Assembly: GCF_031457495.1 (NCBI RefSeq)
Contig: NZ_JAVDWM010000001.1
Location: 3,460,001-3,524,000, forward strand
Length of the DNA: 64,000 nucleotides
Reading direction: 5' to 3'
Source of the DNA: Sphingopyxis sp. BE259
GTDB lineage: Bacteria > Pseudomonadota > Alphaproteobacteria > Sphingomonadales > Sphingomonadaceae
The position numbers and the translations under genes were made by a program. Shown here piece by piece: positions 56,713 through 64,000 of this stretch (the first letter of the stretch is position 1; every line of letters starts with the position of its first letter). The notes below the pieces were generated by a model, which did not search any database, was not told the DNA's origin, and saw only the letters and a list, made by a program, of their open reading frames with translations.

Positions 56713-57494
56713 AACATTTCGAATCCATCGACCCTGCGCTGCTGCTGAGTGCTTATGCGCAGGGGATTTTCCCGATGGCCGACGGGGCGGACGACCCGTC
56801 GGTCCATTGGGTTGAACCGCGGCTGCGCGCGATTCTGCCGCTGGACGGGTTCCGGCTCTCGCACAGCCTGAAAAAGACGCTCGTCGCCGACCGCTTTCGT
56901 GTGACCACCGACGCTGCCTTTGCCGACATGGTGGCGCTGTGCGCCGATCCGGCGGACGACCGGCCGACGACGTGGATCAACCCGGTGATCAAGGCGAGTT
57001 ACGATCGGCTGTTCCAGATCGGCCATGCCCACAGCATCGAATGCTGGCAGGGTGATAAGCTGGTCGGCGGTCTCTACGGCGTCTCGCTCGGCCGCGCCTT
57101 TTTCGGTGAATCGATGGTCAGCCGCGCGCGCGATGCGTCGAAGGTCGCGCTCGCGCATCTGATCGCGCGGCTGCGCGCGGGCGGGTGGAAATTGCTCGAT
57201 TGCCAGTTCATCACCCCGCACCTCGCCAGCCTGGGCGCGATCGAAATCCGCCAGGCCGACTATTTGGCACGGCTCTATTCGGTGTTGGCGGGCGGCGACG
57301 CGGGCGGCGCCTTGGGGACGGCCGTCGGAGCGGGCGCGGCAGGCGTTTCGGTGCCTTCGCCGCCGTTCGTCGCGGGCGACTGGGGCGCACTCGACGCCTT
57401 TGGCGCTGCCGCGGCGCCCGATTTCGTCGCCGCGGGTGCCACCGGCTCGCCGCCGGGATATGTCATCGCACAGCTTTTGACGAACACATCATAG
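56709..57494 (+). CDS. aat: Leucyl/phenylalanyl-tRNA--protein transferase
   Basis: Adds Leu or Phe to N-terminal Arg/Lys of proteins in the N-end rule pathway. The conserved N-terminus DPALLLSAYAQGIFPMADG lies before the first ATG (56775). With no in-frame ATG, GTG or TTG after the preceding stop region, a CTG at 56709, overlapping the upstream TGA, is the best start (261 aa). Core motifs include GVSLGRAFFGESMVSRARDASK and LLDCQFITPHLASLGAIEI. The Ala/Gly-rich C-terminus, ending GYVIAQLLTNTS, overlaps the DUF2155 gene on the other strand. Confidence 0.9.
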   Translation: MKHFESIDPALLLSAYAQGIFPMADGADDPSVHWVEPRLRAILPLDGFRLSHSLKKTLVADRFRVTTDAAFADMVALCADPADDRPTTWINPVIKASYDRLFQIGHAHSIECWQGDKLVGGLYGVSLGRAFFGESMVSRARDASKVALAHLIARLRAGGWKLLDCQFITPHLASLGAIEIRQADYLARLYSVLAGGDAGGALGTAVGAGAAGVSVPSPPFVAGDWGALDAFGAAAAPDFVAAGATGSPPGYVIAQLLTNTS

Positions 57495-57931
57495 ATCGGA
57501 TGCTGGATGATGTTGCGGTCTGGCCGCTCGCGGAAAATCCAGCCCGAAAAGACGCGGCGCCATGTGTCGTCGCGCTGATCCTGCACGGTCAGCTGAACGA
57601 ACGCGCCGGTTTCGGGCGGGTCTTCCCACGGCGCGGTCGCCTCGCATGCCCGCAGGCGCACGATCGCGCGCCCAACCCGCGCCGATTCGCCAGGCTTCAT
57701 CTCGAGGTCGCGGACCAACCCGTTGCGTTTGTTGAGCAGGCCGACGACCGCGACCCGCTCGGCCATCGGAGTCGCGCCTTCGATCCCGCCGACCTCTTGC
57801 GGCACCCGTTCCGATTTGGCGACCGTCGACACCGTCGCGCTGCCATTGCCCTTGGACGGGGTCCGATCGCAGCCCGTCAGCGCGGTTGCCGCGAGCAGCG
57901 CGATCAGCGCGGTCGAAATCCGGCGCGACAT
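57275..57931 (-). CDS. DUF2155 lipoprotein
   Basis: A 218-aa lipoprotein (MSRRISTALIALLAATALTGC) with a DUF2155 core from about 35 to 155 (VGLLNKRNGLVRDLEMKPGE, RVFSGWIFRERPDRNIIQHPIYDVFVKSC). The last ~65 residues are Ala/Pro-rich low complexity. In alphaproteobacteria DUF2155 genes often adjoin the complex I accessory gene. The ATG overlaps that gene's TAA (TAATG). The 3' 220 bp lie antisense to the end of aat. Confidence 0.88.
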   Translation of the reverse strand: MSRRISTALIALLAATALTGCDRTPSKGNGSATVSTVAKSERVPQEVGGIEGATPMAERVAVVGLLNKRNGLVRDLEMKPGESARVGRAIVRLRACEATAPWEDPPETGAFVQLTVQDQRDDTWRRVFSGWIFRERPDRNIIQHPIYDVFVKSCAMTYPGGEPVAPAATKSGAAAAPKASSAPQSPATNGGEGTETPAAPAPTAVPKAPPASPPANTE

Positions 57932-58314
57932 TATTCGCCGGGCCGCCAGGCCTCATAATCGCCGGTCGCTGCGGCGCGCTGGCCGCCGCGCTCGAGCGCC
58001 CCGGCGGGGCGATAGGCGCCGGTGCTGCCGGTCAGGTTCGCGGTCGCTTCCTTTTCCCACGCGCGCGGCGCGGGCAGCATGTCGGTCGGCAATTCGTCAA
58101 AGGTGCGGTGCAGCCAGCCGTGCCATTCGGGCGGCACCCGGCTCGCGTCGTTCGATCCGTTATAGATCACCCAGCGCCGATCGCCCTTTTTGGCGCGGAA
58201 ATAGCGATTGCCGAGGCTGTCCTCGCCGACCTTTTCGCCGGTGCTCCAGCTGTTCAGCAGCGTGCCGACGGTCGCGCCGTCCCACCAGGTGAAAATCTTG
58301 CCCAGGATGCTCAT
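57931..58314 (-). CDS. NDUFA12 (B17.2) family complex I accessory protein
   Basis: A 127-aa protein starting MSILGKIFTWWDGATVGTLL, with GNRYFRAKKGDRRWVIYNG and VPPEWHGWLHRTFDELP. These are hallmarks of the mitochondrial/alphaproteobacterial complex I subunit NDUFA12. It is expected to bind the peripheral arm of NADH:ubiquinone oxidoreductase at the inner membrane. The start at 58314 opens the conserved domain. Overlaps the DUF2155 start by one base. Confidence 0.95.
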   Translation of the reverse strand: MSILGKIFTWWDGATVGTLLNSWSTGEKVGEDSLGNRYFRAKKGDRRWVIYNGSNDASRVPPEWHGWLHRTFDELPTDMLPAPRAWEKEATANLTGSTGAYRPAGALERGGQRAAATGDYEAWRPGE

Positions 58315-58363
58315 GGCGTGGCGTTTACAGGCAAGGGTGCGGGCTTCGCAAGCCATTTACTCG

Positions 58364-58450
58364 TCGCCCCCGCGAAGGCGGGGGCCGCTGGAGTCTTTAT
58401 GCAGCGAGGATGGATGAGGACGTTGGCGGCCCCCGCCTTCGCGGGGGCGA
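58364..58450. repeat. Composite palindromic repeat with perfect 25-bp arms
   Basis: Arms 58364-58388 and 58426-58450 are perfect reverse complements, each with an inner CCCCCGC-GAAG-GCGGGGG hairpin type. It lies between the DUF192 and NDUFA12 genes. Confidence 0.93.
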
Positions 58451-58466
58451 TGGGAGAGCTTTCGCC

Positions 58467-58955
58467 CTATTTCTTCCACGTCACCTTCGCGGTCTCATCG
58501 ATGTTCAGCCGCGCCGCGGTGCCGCCCGCGAGTTCGAGCACGGCCGACACCTCGCCCCCGCTGACCACCGGCTCCAGCGATTCGGGGATCGTGTTCTCCG
58601 CAATCCGGTCGATGCTGCCGTCAGCGCGGATGAAGATGATGTCGAGCGGGATCAGCGTGTTCTTCATCCAGAAACTGCCGATCCGCGGCTTGGCGAACGG
58701 GAACAGCATGCCGCCATCGGCGGGCAGGCTGGTGCGGAACATCAATCCCTTGTCCTGCTCGGCATCGGTGCGCGCAACTTCGACATTGAACCGGTGCGTC
58801 TGGTCCTTGGCGGTAATCGTCACCGGAACCGTCGCCACGCTTTCTGCCGGTTCGTCCCCATCCGCGGCGGTTTCGGAAGGCGGGTTCGAAGCCGTGTTGC
58901 ACCCCGCAATCGGCAGCGCGAGCGTCAGAGCGAGGGCAGTCAAAATGGCGCGCAT
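58467..58955 (-). CDS. DUF192 family lipoprotein
   Basis: A 162-aa lipoprotein (MRAILTALALTLALPIAGC, lipobox IAGC). The DUF192 domain covers about 65-162, with FNVEVARTDAEQDKGLMFR, FWMKNTLIPLDIIFI and AVLELAGGTAARLNI. DUF192 proteins are small exported beta proteins of unknown function. AAGGA precedes the ATG at 58955. It is 34 bp after recX in the same direction, probably one transcript. Confidence 0.9.
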   Translation of the reverse strand: MRAILTALALTLALPIAGCNTASNPPSETAADGDEPAESVATVPVTITAKDQTHRFNVEVARTDAEQDKGLMFRTSLPADGGMLFPFAKPRIGSFWMKNTLIPLDIIFIRADGSIDRIAENTIPESLEPVVSGGEVSAVLELAGGTAARLNIDETAKVTWKK

Positions 58956-58989
58956 CGGCAAATCCTTGTCCCGGCGAAGTCGGCCAGCC

Positions 58990-59562
58990 CTAATCGACCC
59001 CCGCTGCATCGTCCAGCGCCGCCAGCGCGGCCTCGTCGCCGGGCTCGATCGCCAATATGCGCCGCGCGGTCGTCATGCTGTGGCCCGCGCGCAGAAACGC
59101 GGCCACCTGACGCTCGCGCAGTTTGGGATCGGTGACCGCCGTCGCCCCGAACGGCCCGAACCGCCGCCGCCGCGCAAAGCCGAGCGCCGCCGTCAGCGCG
59201 GCACCCTCCGCAGTCTCGATCGCCTCGCCGCTGTCCGCGGCGGCGATGCCATCGACGTAAAGCTGTGCCTTGACCCGCCGCACCCCCAATCCGCGCCGCG
59301 TCATCGCCCCGGCGCGCATCGCGGCATATTGGCGGTCGTCGAGGAACTGCAGCCGCTCCATTCGGTCAGCCACCGCCTCGCACGCCGTCATGGCGTCCAT
59401 GTCGTCTATCCATTCGGATTCGCGGACTTTTCGCGACAAATAGCGCGTCAGCTTCGCCCGGCTCGTCGCGAATCGCGCGACATAGGCAAGCGCCAGCTCA
59501 TCGAGTTTTGCTGCGCCCAAAGGCCTTTTGGATCGGTCGGACGGGGCGCGGCGATTGGCCAT
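58990..59562 (-). CDS. recX: RecX family regulatory protein
   Basis: A 190-aa helical protein with RecX repeats: LDELALAYVARFATSRAKLTRYLSRKVRES, RMERLQFLDDRQYAAM and RRGLGVRRVKAQLYVDGI. RecX caps RecA filaments and limits recombination. Start is the ATG at 59562, which has a poor ribosome site; an in-frame ATG further upstream would add 21 residues. Not adjacent to recA here. Divergent from the FAAL gene. Confidence 0.88.
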   Translation of the reverse strand: MANRRAPSDRSKRPLGAAKLDELALAYVARFATSRAKLTRYLSRKVRESEWIDDMDAMTACEAVADRMERLQFLDDRQYAAMRAGAMTRRGLGVRRVKAQLYVDGIAAADSGEAIETAEGAALTAALGFARRRRFGPFGATAVTDPKLRERQVAAFLRAGHSMTTARRILAIEPGDEAALAALDDAAGVD

Positions 59563-59679
59563 ATGCCATGTTTGTGCCACAGTCGGGCCTGATTGAGAAC
59601 GATCAACACCGCCATATCGGGTCATAAAGCCCGGAAACGGGCGATTGTTCAAACAACATAGGGCTCGCGCACGGACACC

Positions 59680-61494
59680 ATGGCTCAGAAAGATGACATG
59701 CTTGTTGCCGCGCGGCCCGGATCGCGGGATGTCGCACCCCTTATGACCGATACCATCGCACTTGCGGCGGACGAGCTTCAGCCGACGCCGACCCTTTGCG
59801 CCCAGCCGCGCCGCTTTTCGGATTTCGCCACCGTCGGCGAAGCGCTCGATTACGCCGCTAACGGCACCCGCGGGCTCAATTTCCACGACCCGCGCGGCAA
59901 GCTGGTGCGCCCTTACCCCTATCGCGAACTGCGCGACGATTCGTTGCTGACCGCGTATCGGCTGATCGCCGCAGGGGTAAAGCCCGGCGACCGCATCGCG
60001 CTGATCGCCGAGACGGGCGCCGAATTCGCCGCGCTGTTCTTTGGCACCATCTATGCCGGAGCGTGGCCGGTGCCGTTGCCCCTGCCGACCAGCTTTGGCG
60101 GCCGCGACTCCTATGTCGGCCAGCTCGTCGTCCAGCTCACCAGCTGCGACCCGACGATGCTGTTCTTCCCGCCCGAAATCGCGGCGATGGCGGTCGAAGC
60201 CGCCGAGGCGCAGAATGTGCTGCCGGTCGACTGGAGCGAATTCGCCGCCCAGCCCGCCCCGGTAACCGACCTGCCGCCCCAGCAATCGGACGAAACCTGC
60301 TATCTGCAATATAGCAGCGGCTCGACGCGCTTCCCGCACGGCGTCGCGGTCACCCACGCCGCCTTGCTCAACAACCTCGCAGCGCACTCGCACGGCATGG
60401 AAGTGCGCGACAGCGATCGCTGCATCTCGTGGCTGCCCTGGTATCATGACATGGGCCTCGTCGGTTGCCTGCTGTCGCCGGTCGCCAACCAGGTGTCGGT
60501 CGATTATCTGAAGACCGAAGATTTTGCCCGCCGTCCGCTCGCCTGGCTCGACCTGATCAGCCGCAACGAGGGGACGACGCTCAGCTATTCGCCGACCTTT
60601 GGCTACGACATCTGCGCGCGCCGCGTGTCGAGCCAGACGCATGTCGCCGACCGTTTCGACCTGTCGCGCTGGCGCGTTGCGGGCAACGGCGCCGACATGA
60701 TCCGCCCCGATGTGATGCAGAGCTTTGTCGATGCCTTTGCCGACGCGGGGTTCAGCGCCAGCGCCTTCCTGCCCAGCTATGGCCTCGCAGAGGCGACGCT
60801 GGCGGTCAGCATCATGCCGCCGGGCGAGGGCATCGTCGTCGAACTGGTCGAGGAAACCGAGCTGTCGGGCGCCGCCAATGATGTCGGCCGCCCGACCCGC
60901 TATCGCGCCATCGTCAACTGCGGCCGCGCCGCGCGCGACATGGTGATCGAGGTCCGCGATGAACTTGGCGGCGTCCTGCCCGACCGGGCGGTCGGCAAGG
61001 TGTGGTGCACCGGCCCGTCGCTGATGACCGGCTATTATCGTGACCCCGAATCGACCGCCGCCTGCCTGGTCGATGGCTGGCTCGACACCGGAGATATGGG
61101 TTATCTGTCAGACGGTTACATCTATATCGTCGGCCGCGCCAAAGACATGATCATCATCAACGGCAAAAACCATTGGCCGCAGGACATCGAATGGGCGGTC
61201 GAACAATTGCCGGGGTTCAAATCAGGCGATATCGCAGCCTTTGCGATCACCGCACCGGGGGGTGAGGAAACCCCCGCCGTGCTCGTCCAGTGCCGCACCA
61301 GCGACGAGGCCGAGCGGGTCGCGCTGCGCGAGACGATTCGCGACCGCGTCCGCGCGATCACCGGCATGAATTGCCTGATCGAACTGATCCCGCCGCGCAC
61401 CTTGCCGCGCACCAGTTCGGGCAAACTCAGCCGGTCGAAAGCGCGCGCCCAATATCTGGCCGGAGAAATCCAGCCCTTTGCGATGGCCGCCTAG
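59680..61494 (+). CDS. Fatty acyl-AMP ligase (FAAL)
   Basis: A 604-aa adenylate-forming enzyme that activates fatty acids as acyl-AMP for an acyl carrier protein. Core motifs are YSSGSTRFPHGVAVTH (P-loop; the usual Gly-Pro-Lys is Arg-Phe-Pro-His as in FAALs), LPWYHDMGLVG, PSYGLAEATLAV and GWLDTGDMGYLSDGYIYIVGR. The catalytic Lys is in RTSSGKLSR. No ACP, PKS or NRPS gene is in view. In-frame Met residues at 7 and 22 are alternative starts. Confidence 0.9.
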   Translation: MAQKDDMLVAARPGSRDVAPLMTDTIALAADELQPTPTLCAQPRRFSDFATVGEALDYAANGTRGLNFHDPRGKLVRPYPYRELRDDSLLTAYRLIAAGVKPGDRIALIAETGAEFAALFFGTIYAGAWPVPLPLPTSFGGRDSYVGQLVVQLTSCDPTMLFFPPEIAAMAVEAAEAQNVLPVDWSEFAAQPAPVTDLPPQQSDETCYLQYSSGSTRFPHGVAVTHAALLNNLAAHSHGMEVRDSDRCISWLPWYHDMGLVGCLLSPVANQVSVDYLKTEDFARRPLAWLDLISRNEGTTLSYSPTFGYDICARRVSSQTHVADRFDLSRWRVAGNGADMIRPDVMQSFVDAFADAGFSASAFLPSYGLAEATLAVSIMPPGEGIVVELVEETELSGAANDVGRPTRYRAIVNCGRAARDMVIEVRDELGGVLPDRAVGKVWCTGPSLMTGYYRDPESTAACLVDGWLDTGDMGYLSDGYIYIVGRAKDMIIINGKNHWPQDIEWAVEQLPGFKSGDIAAFAITAPGGEETPAVLVQCRTSDEAERVALRETIRDRVRAITGMNCLIELIPPRTLPRTSSGKLSRSKARAQYLAGEIQPFAMAA

Positions 61495-61576
61495 GTTCAG
61501 GACACCCAAGTCGCTGACCTGGCGTCCAAATTCCTGTCCCGCTACTGGACAAAAAAGGCGTCAAATGAGGTCGCTG

Positions 61577-61592
61577 GTTACCTTCGGGTAAC
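61577..61592 (+). promoter_or_regulatory. Small hairpin with UUCG loop before the GGDEF-EAL gene
   Basis: GTTACC-TTCG-GGTAAC forms a perfect 6-bp stem with a UUCG tetraloop, 23 bp before the GTG start. It could stabilise the mRNA 5' end or end FAAL transcription; no T-run follows. Confidence 0.4.
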
Positions 61593-61614
61593 ACCCCCGC
61601 GCTAAACAGGCCGG

Positions 61615-63966
61615 GTGACGAGCTTGTTGGACCAGATAGCTGCCGAAGAGATTCCTGCGCGGACCCTGTTGGGGCTGGGGCCGCGTGATGCGGACATCGG
61701 CAACCTCCGCCAGCTTCAGCTTGCGCCATTGCGCGGCCGCGGCGCACTGCGGCTGTTCATGGGGCTGGGCATGGCGCTGGTCGCCGCCTTCACGATGATC
61801 CACAGTGTGCCGCTGCCGGTCGCCGGCGGGTGGCTGGGCTGCGCCATCTTGTTCAGTCTGTGGTCGTATAGCCGGTTTCGCAACCTGCCGCTGGGCGACC
61901 CAAAATTGTCGGGAGTCGCCGAATATCGGCTCTGTAACCGCCACGGTCTCTATTCGGCGTTACTATGGGGGGCGCCCTTCTGGCTCCACGGCCTGACCCC
62001 GCCGCTCGACCACGTCCTGTCGATGTGGACGATCGCGGTGCTGATGATGGTCACGCTGGCCATCGTCGCACACAGCGTGCCAATGGCGTGCATCCTGTTC
62101 ATCGCCCCGGTCAGCCTGTCAGCGGCCGCGGCGCTGGTCCGCGCCGGGGCGCCGCATCTGGCCGCTGTTGCGCTGGTTGCCGGATTGCTGCTCTGCCTGT
62201 TCTGCGTCCGCTTTGCCCAAAGTCATATCCGCTATCGCCGCGCCGAAGAAACGCTGCACGAAAAGACCGAAACGGTCAGCCTGCTGCTGCGCGAATTCGA
62301 AGAAACCTCGGCCGACTGGTTGTGGCAGACTGACAACAGCCGCCGCCTCGTTCATGTCTCGCCGCGCCTCGCCTATGCACTGGGCGCGACCGCCGAAACG
62401 CTCGAAGGTGTGCCGTTGTTGCAGGCGCTGTCGGGCGATGCCTGGGACACCGGACTGTTTCCCAAAAGCCTGCACGAAATGGCCGAACGGATGAAGCGGC
62501 GCGAGAGCTTTTCGAACCTGATCGTCCCGGTCACGATCGGCGGCGCACCGCGCTGGTGGGAGCTGTCGGCGTCGCCGCGCCTCGATGAAGCGGGCAAGTT
62601 TCTCGGTTTCCGCGGCGTCGGGTCGGACGTCACCGAACAGCGCGCGACCGCCGAACAGATCGCCAAGATGGCGCGTTTCGACAATCTGACCGGCCTGCCC
62701 AATCGCCTCAGCCTCAACGAAGATCTGGCGCGCGCGCTGACCAATGCGATCGACGCCAAGTCGCGCTGCGCGATGCTGATGATCGATCTCGACCGGTTCA
62801 AGGCGGTCAACGACACGCTGGGCCACCCGGTCGGTGACAAGCTGCTGGCGCAGGTCGCGGCGCGGCTGAAAGGATTGATGGAACGCGGCATGACCTGCGG
62901 GCGGCTGGGCGGCGACGAATTCGCCGTGGTGCTCCACAATGTCCCGTCGGCCGATGCCGCAGAAGAACTGGCGCAGCGCCTGATCACGACGATCAGCCGT
63001 CCCTATGTCGTCGACAATCACCAGTTGTTCGTCGGCGCCAGCATCGGCTTTGCGATCGGGCCGCAGGACGGCGCAACCGTCGAAACGCTGACCCGCAACG
63101 CCGATCTTGCGCTCTACAAGTCCAAGGATCGCGGCGGCAACGTCGTCGCCGGATACGTCGCCTCTCTCCACGCCCAGGCCGAGGAACGGCGGGTGATGGA
63201 ACAGGAATTGCGCGGCGCGCTCGAACGCCGCGAATTCGAACTTTATTACCAGCCGGTGGTGATCGCAGCCGACGGCACGCTGAACGGCTTCGAAGCCCTG
63301 ATCCGGTGGAACAACCAGAAACTGGGCAATGTGTCGCCGGGCCGTTTCATCCCGCTGGCCGAAGACGCACGGCTGATCTCGCCGATCGGCGAATGGGTGC
63401 TGCGCACCGCGTGCCACGAAGCGATGAAATGGCCGTCGAACCTGAAGGTCGCGATCAACGTGTCGGCGGACCAGCTCACCGATCCCAATTTTGCCTCGGT
63501 CGTCGTGTCGGCGTTGGCGCAAAGCGGGCTGCCCCCGCAAAGGCTGGAGATCGAAGTCACCGAAAGCGTGTTCCTGCGCGACGGCGGTGGTGCGGCCCAG
63601 CTGCTCGATCAGCTGATCGGCCTCGGCATCCGGCTGTCGCTCGACGATTTCGGCACCGGCTATTCGTCGCTCGGTTATCTACGCAAGACGCAATTTTCGA
63701 CGATCAAGGTCGATCGCAGCTTTGTCGTCGGTGCCGCCAAGGGCAGTATCGAATCGATCGCGATCATCCGCGCCGTCGTCGCGCTTGCCGACAGCCTGGG
63801 CATGTCGACGACCGCCGAGGGCGCCGAAACCGAGCTGGAGGTCGAAACGATCCGGGCGATGGGGTGCAGCAATATCCAGGGCTATTATTACGGCCGCCCG
63901 ATGCCCGCGACCGACGTGCTCGCACTATTCCGTTCGACCGAATCCGCGTCGAGCGCCGCAGCCTGA
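61615..63966 (+). CDS. Membrane PAS-GGDEF-EAL cyclic-di-GMP enzyme
   Basis: A 783-aa protein starting at GTG. About five membrane helices (residues about 45-200), a PAS-like domain (about 225-345), GGDEF domain with intact RLGGDEF near 430 and EAL domain with intact FEALIRW near 560. NVSADQLTDPNF, EVTESVF and DDFGTGYSSLGYLR follow. Both catalytic motifs are complete, so it could make and degrade c-di-GMP; the membrane part is likely the sensor. The last 34 bases of the window after it contain no gene. Confidence 0.93.
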   Translation: MTSLLDQIAAEEIPARTLLGLGPRDADIGNLRQLQLAPLRGRGALRLFMGLGMALVAAFTMIHSVPLPVAGGWLGCAILFSLWSYSRFRNLPLGDPKLSGVAEYRLCNRHGLYSALLWGAPFWLHGLTPPLDHVLSMWTIAVLMMVTLAIVAHSVPMACILFIAPVSLSAAAALVRAGAPHLAAVALVAGLLLCLFCVRFAQSHIRYRRAEETLHEKTETVSLLLREFEETSADWLWQTDNSRRLVHVSPRLAYALGATAETLEGVPLLQALSGDAWDTGLFPKSLHEMAERMKRRESFSNLIVPVTIGGAPRWWELSASPRLDEAGKFLGFRGVGSDVTEQRATAEQIAKMARFDNLTGLPNRLSLNEDLARALTNAIDAKSRCAMLMIDLDRFKAVNDTLGHPVGDKLLAQVAARLKGLMERGMTCGRLGGDEFAVVLHNVPSADAAEELAQRLITTISRPYVVDNHQLFVGASIGFAIGPQDGATVETLTRNADLALYKSKDRGGNVVAGYVASLHAQAEERRVMEQELRGALERREFELYYQPVVIAADGTLNGFEALIRWNNQKLGNVSPGRFIPLAEDARLISPIGEWVLRTACHEAMKWPSNLKVAINVSADQLTDPNFASVVVSALAQSGLPPQRLEIEVTESVFLRDGGGAAQLLDQLIGLGIRLSLDDFGTGYSSLGYLRKTQFSTIKVDRSFVVGAAKGSIESIAIIRAVVALADSLGMSTTAEGAETELEVETIRAMGCSNIQGYYYGRPMPATDVLALFRSTESASSAAA

Positions 63967-64000
63967 CGGCGACCAAGCGAAGCTGCCGCGCGACGAATTG

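Noticed and set aside
57185..57958. 257-codon plus-strand frame overlapping aat and DUF2155
   Set aside because: Arg-rich composition and no motif; it contradicts two supported genes.
59625..60642. Long minus-strand extension of the recX frame under the FAAL gene
   Set aside because: The RecX domain starts at 59562; the upstream part is antisense to the FAAL core and shows no domain.

Overview
The window is high-GC DNA of an alphaproteobacterium, most likely a sphingomonad (Sphingopyxis-like). Evidence: a five-gene F1 ATP synthase operon (atpHAGDC) without F0 genes, a short HprK in a pckA/chvI-chvG/hprK/rapZ/EIIA/HPr cluster, an NDUFA12-type complex I accessory protein, large TonB-dependent receptors, and many short composite palindromes between genes. 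No rRNA, tRNA, CRISPR array, prophage or transposase gene was seen. Gene density is high, no gap exceeds 300 bp, and nearly all genes look chromosomal and housekeeping.

Layout. 1-2.8 kb: clpP, clpX and a small secreted protein. 3.1-6.5 kb: a large Oar-like TonB receptor with a strong terminator. 6.6-11.5 kb: sufE, then an expanded phage-shock-protein (psp) operon on the minus strand. That operon has a near-consensus sigma-54 promoter, an unlisted 56-aa leader ORF, a terminator-like hairpin, pspA, pspB, pspC and five further small membrane/coiled-coil proteins that look related to one another. pspF is divergent. 11.7-17.6 kb: a lipoprotein, rplU-rpmA, a GNAT enzyme, DUF937 and DUF3597 proteins and a DUF885 peptidase. 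17.6-24.4 kb: pckA facing chvI-chvG-hprK-rapZ-EIIA-HPr, a carbon/envelope signalling cluster. 24.6-29.4 kb: an rRNA methyltransferase, a META lipoprotein, rmuC, and a small operon with a copper-chaperone-like lipoprotein, a putative metallopeptidase and a membrane protein. 29.5-32.7 kb: dnaK-dnaJ. 32.8-39.0 kb: a VOC protein, a patatin-like protein, and a TonB receptor coupled to a PepSY membrane protein. 39.2-48.5 kb: priA, a PEP-mutase-family enzyme, an exported TPR metallopeptidase, ada-DUF1203, a membrane-anchored trypsin-like protease and two hydrolases. 48.8-53.8 kb: atpHAGDC. 53.9-59.6 kb: a CpaF ATPase, a 57-aa membrane protein, an exported methyltransferase-like protein, aat, and opposite them DUF2155, NDUFA12, DUF192 and recX. 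59.7-64 kb: a fatty acyl-AMP ligase and a membrane GGDEF-EAL protein.

The most unusual locus is the psp region (7.2-11.5 kb). Inducible envelope stress control (PspF, sigma-54) is joined to a family of six small PspB-like proteins, and the leader ORF and hairpin have a geometry compatible with attenuation. Other points of note: covarying composite palindromes, Lys/Ala-rich tails on both L21 and the ATP synthase beta subunit, a 220-bp antisense overlap between aat and a DUF2155 gene, and a hairpin that overlaps the ribosome binding site of a conserved unknown gene. Functions come from motif recognition by eye. No database search was run.
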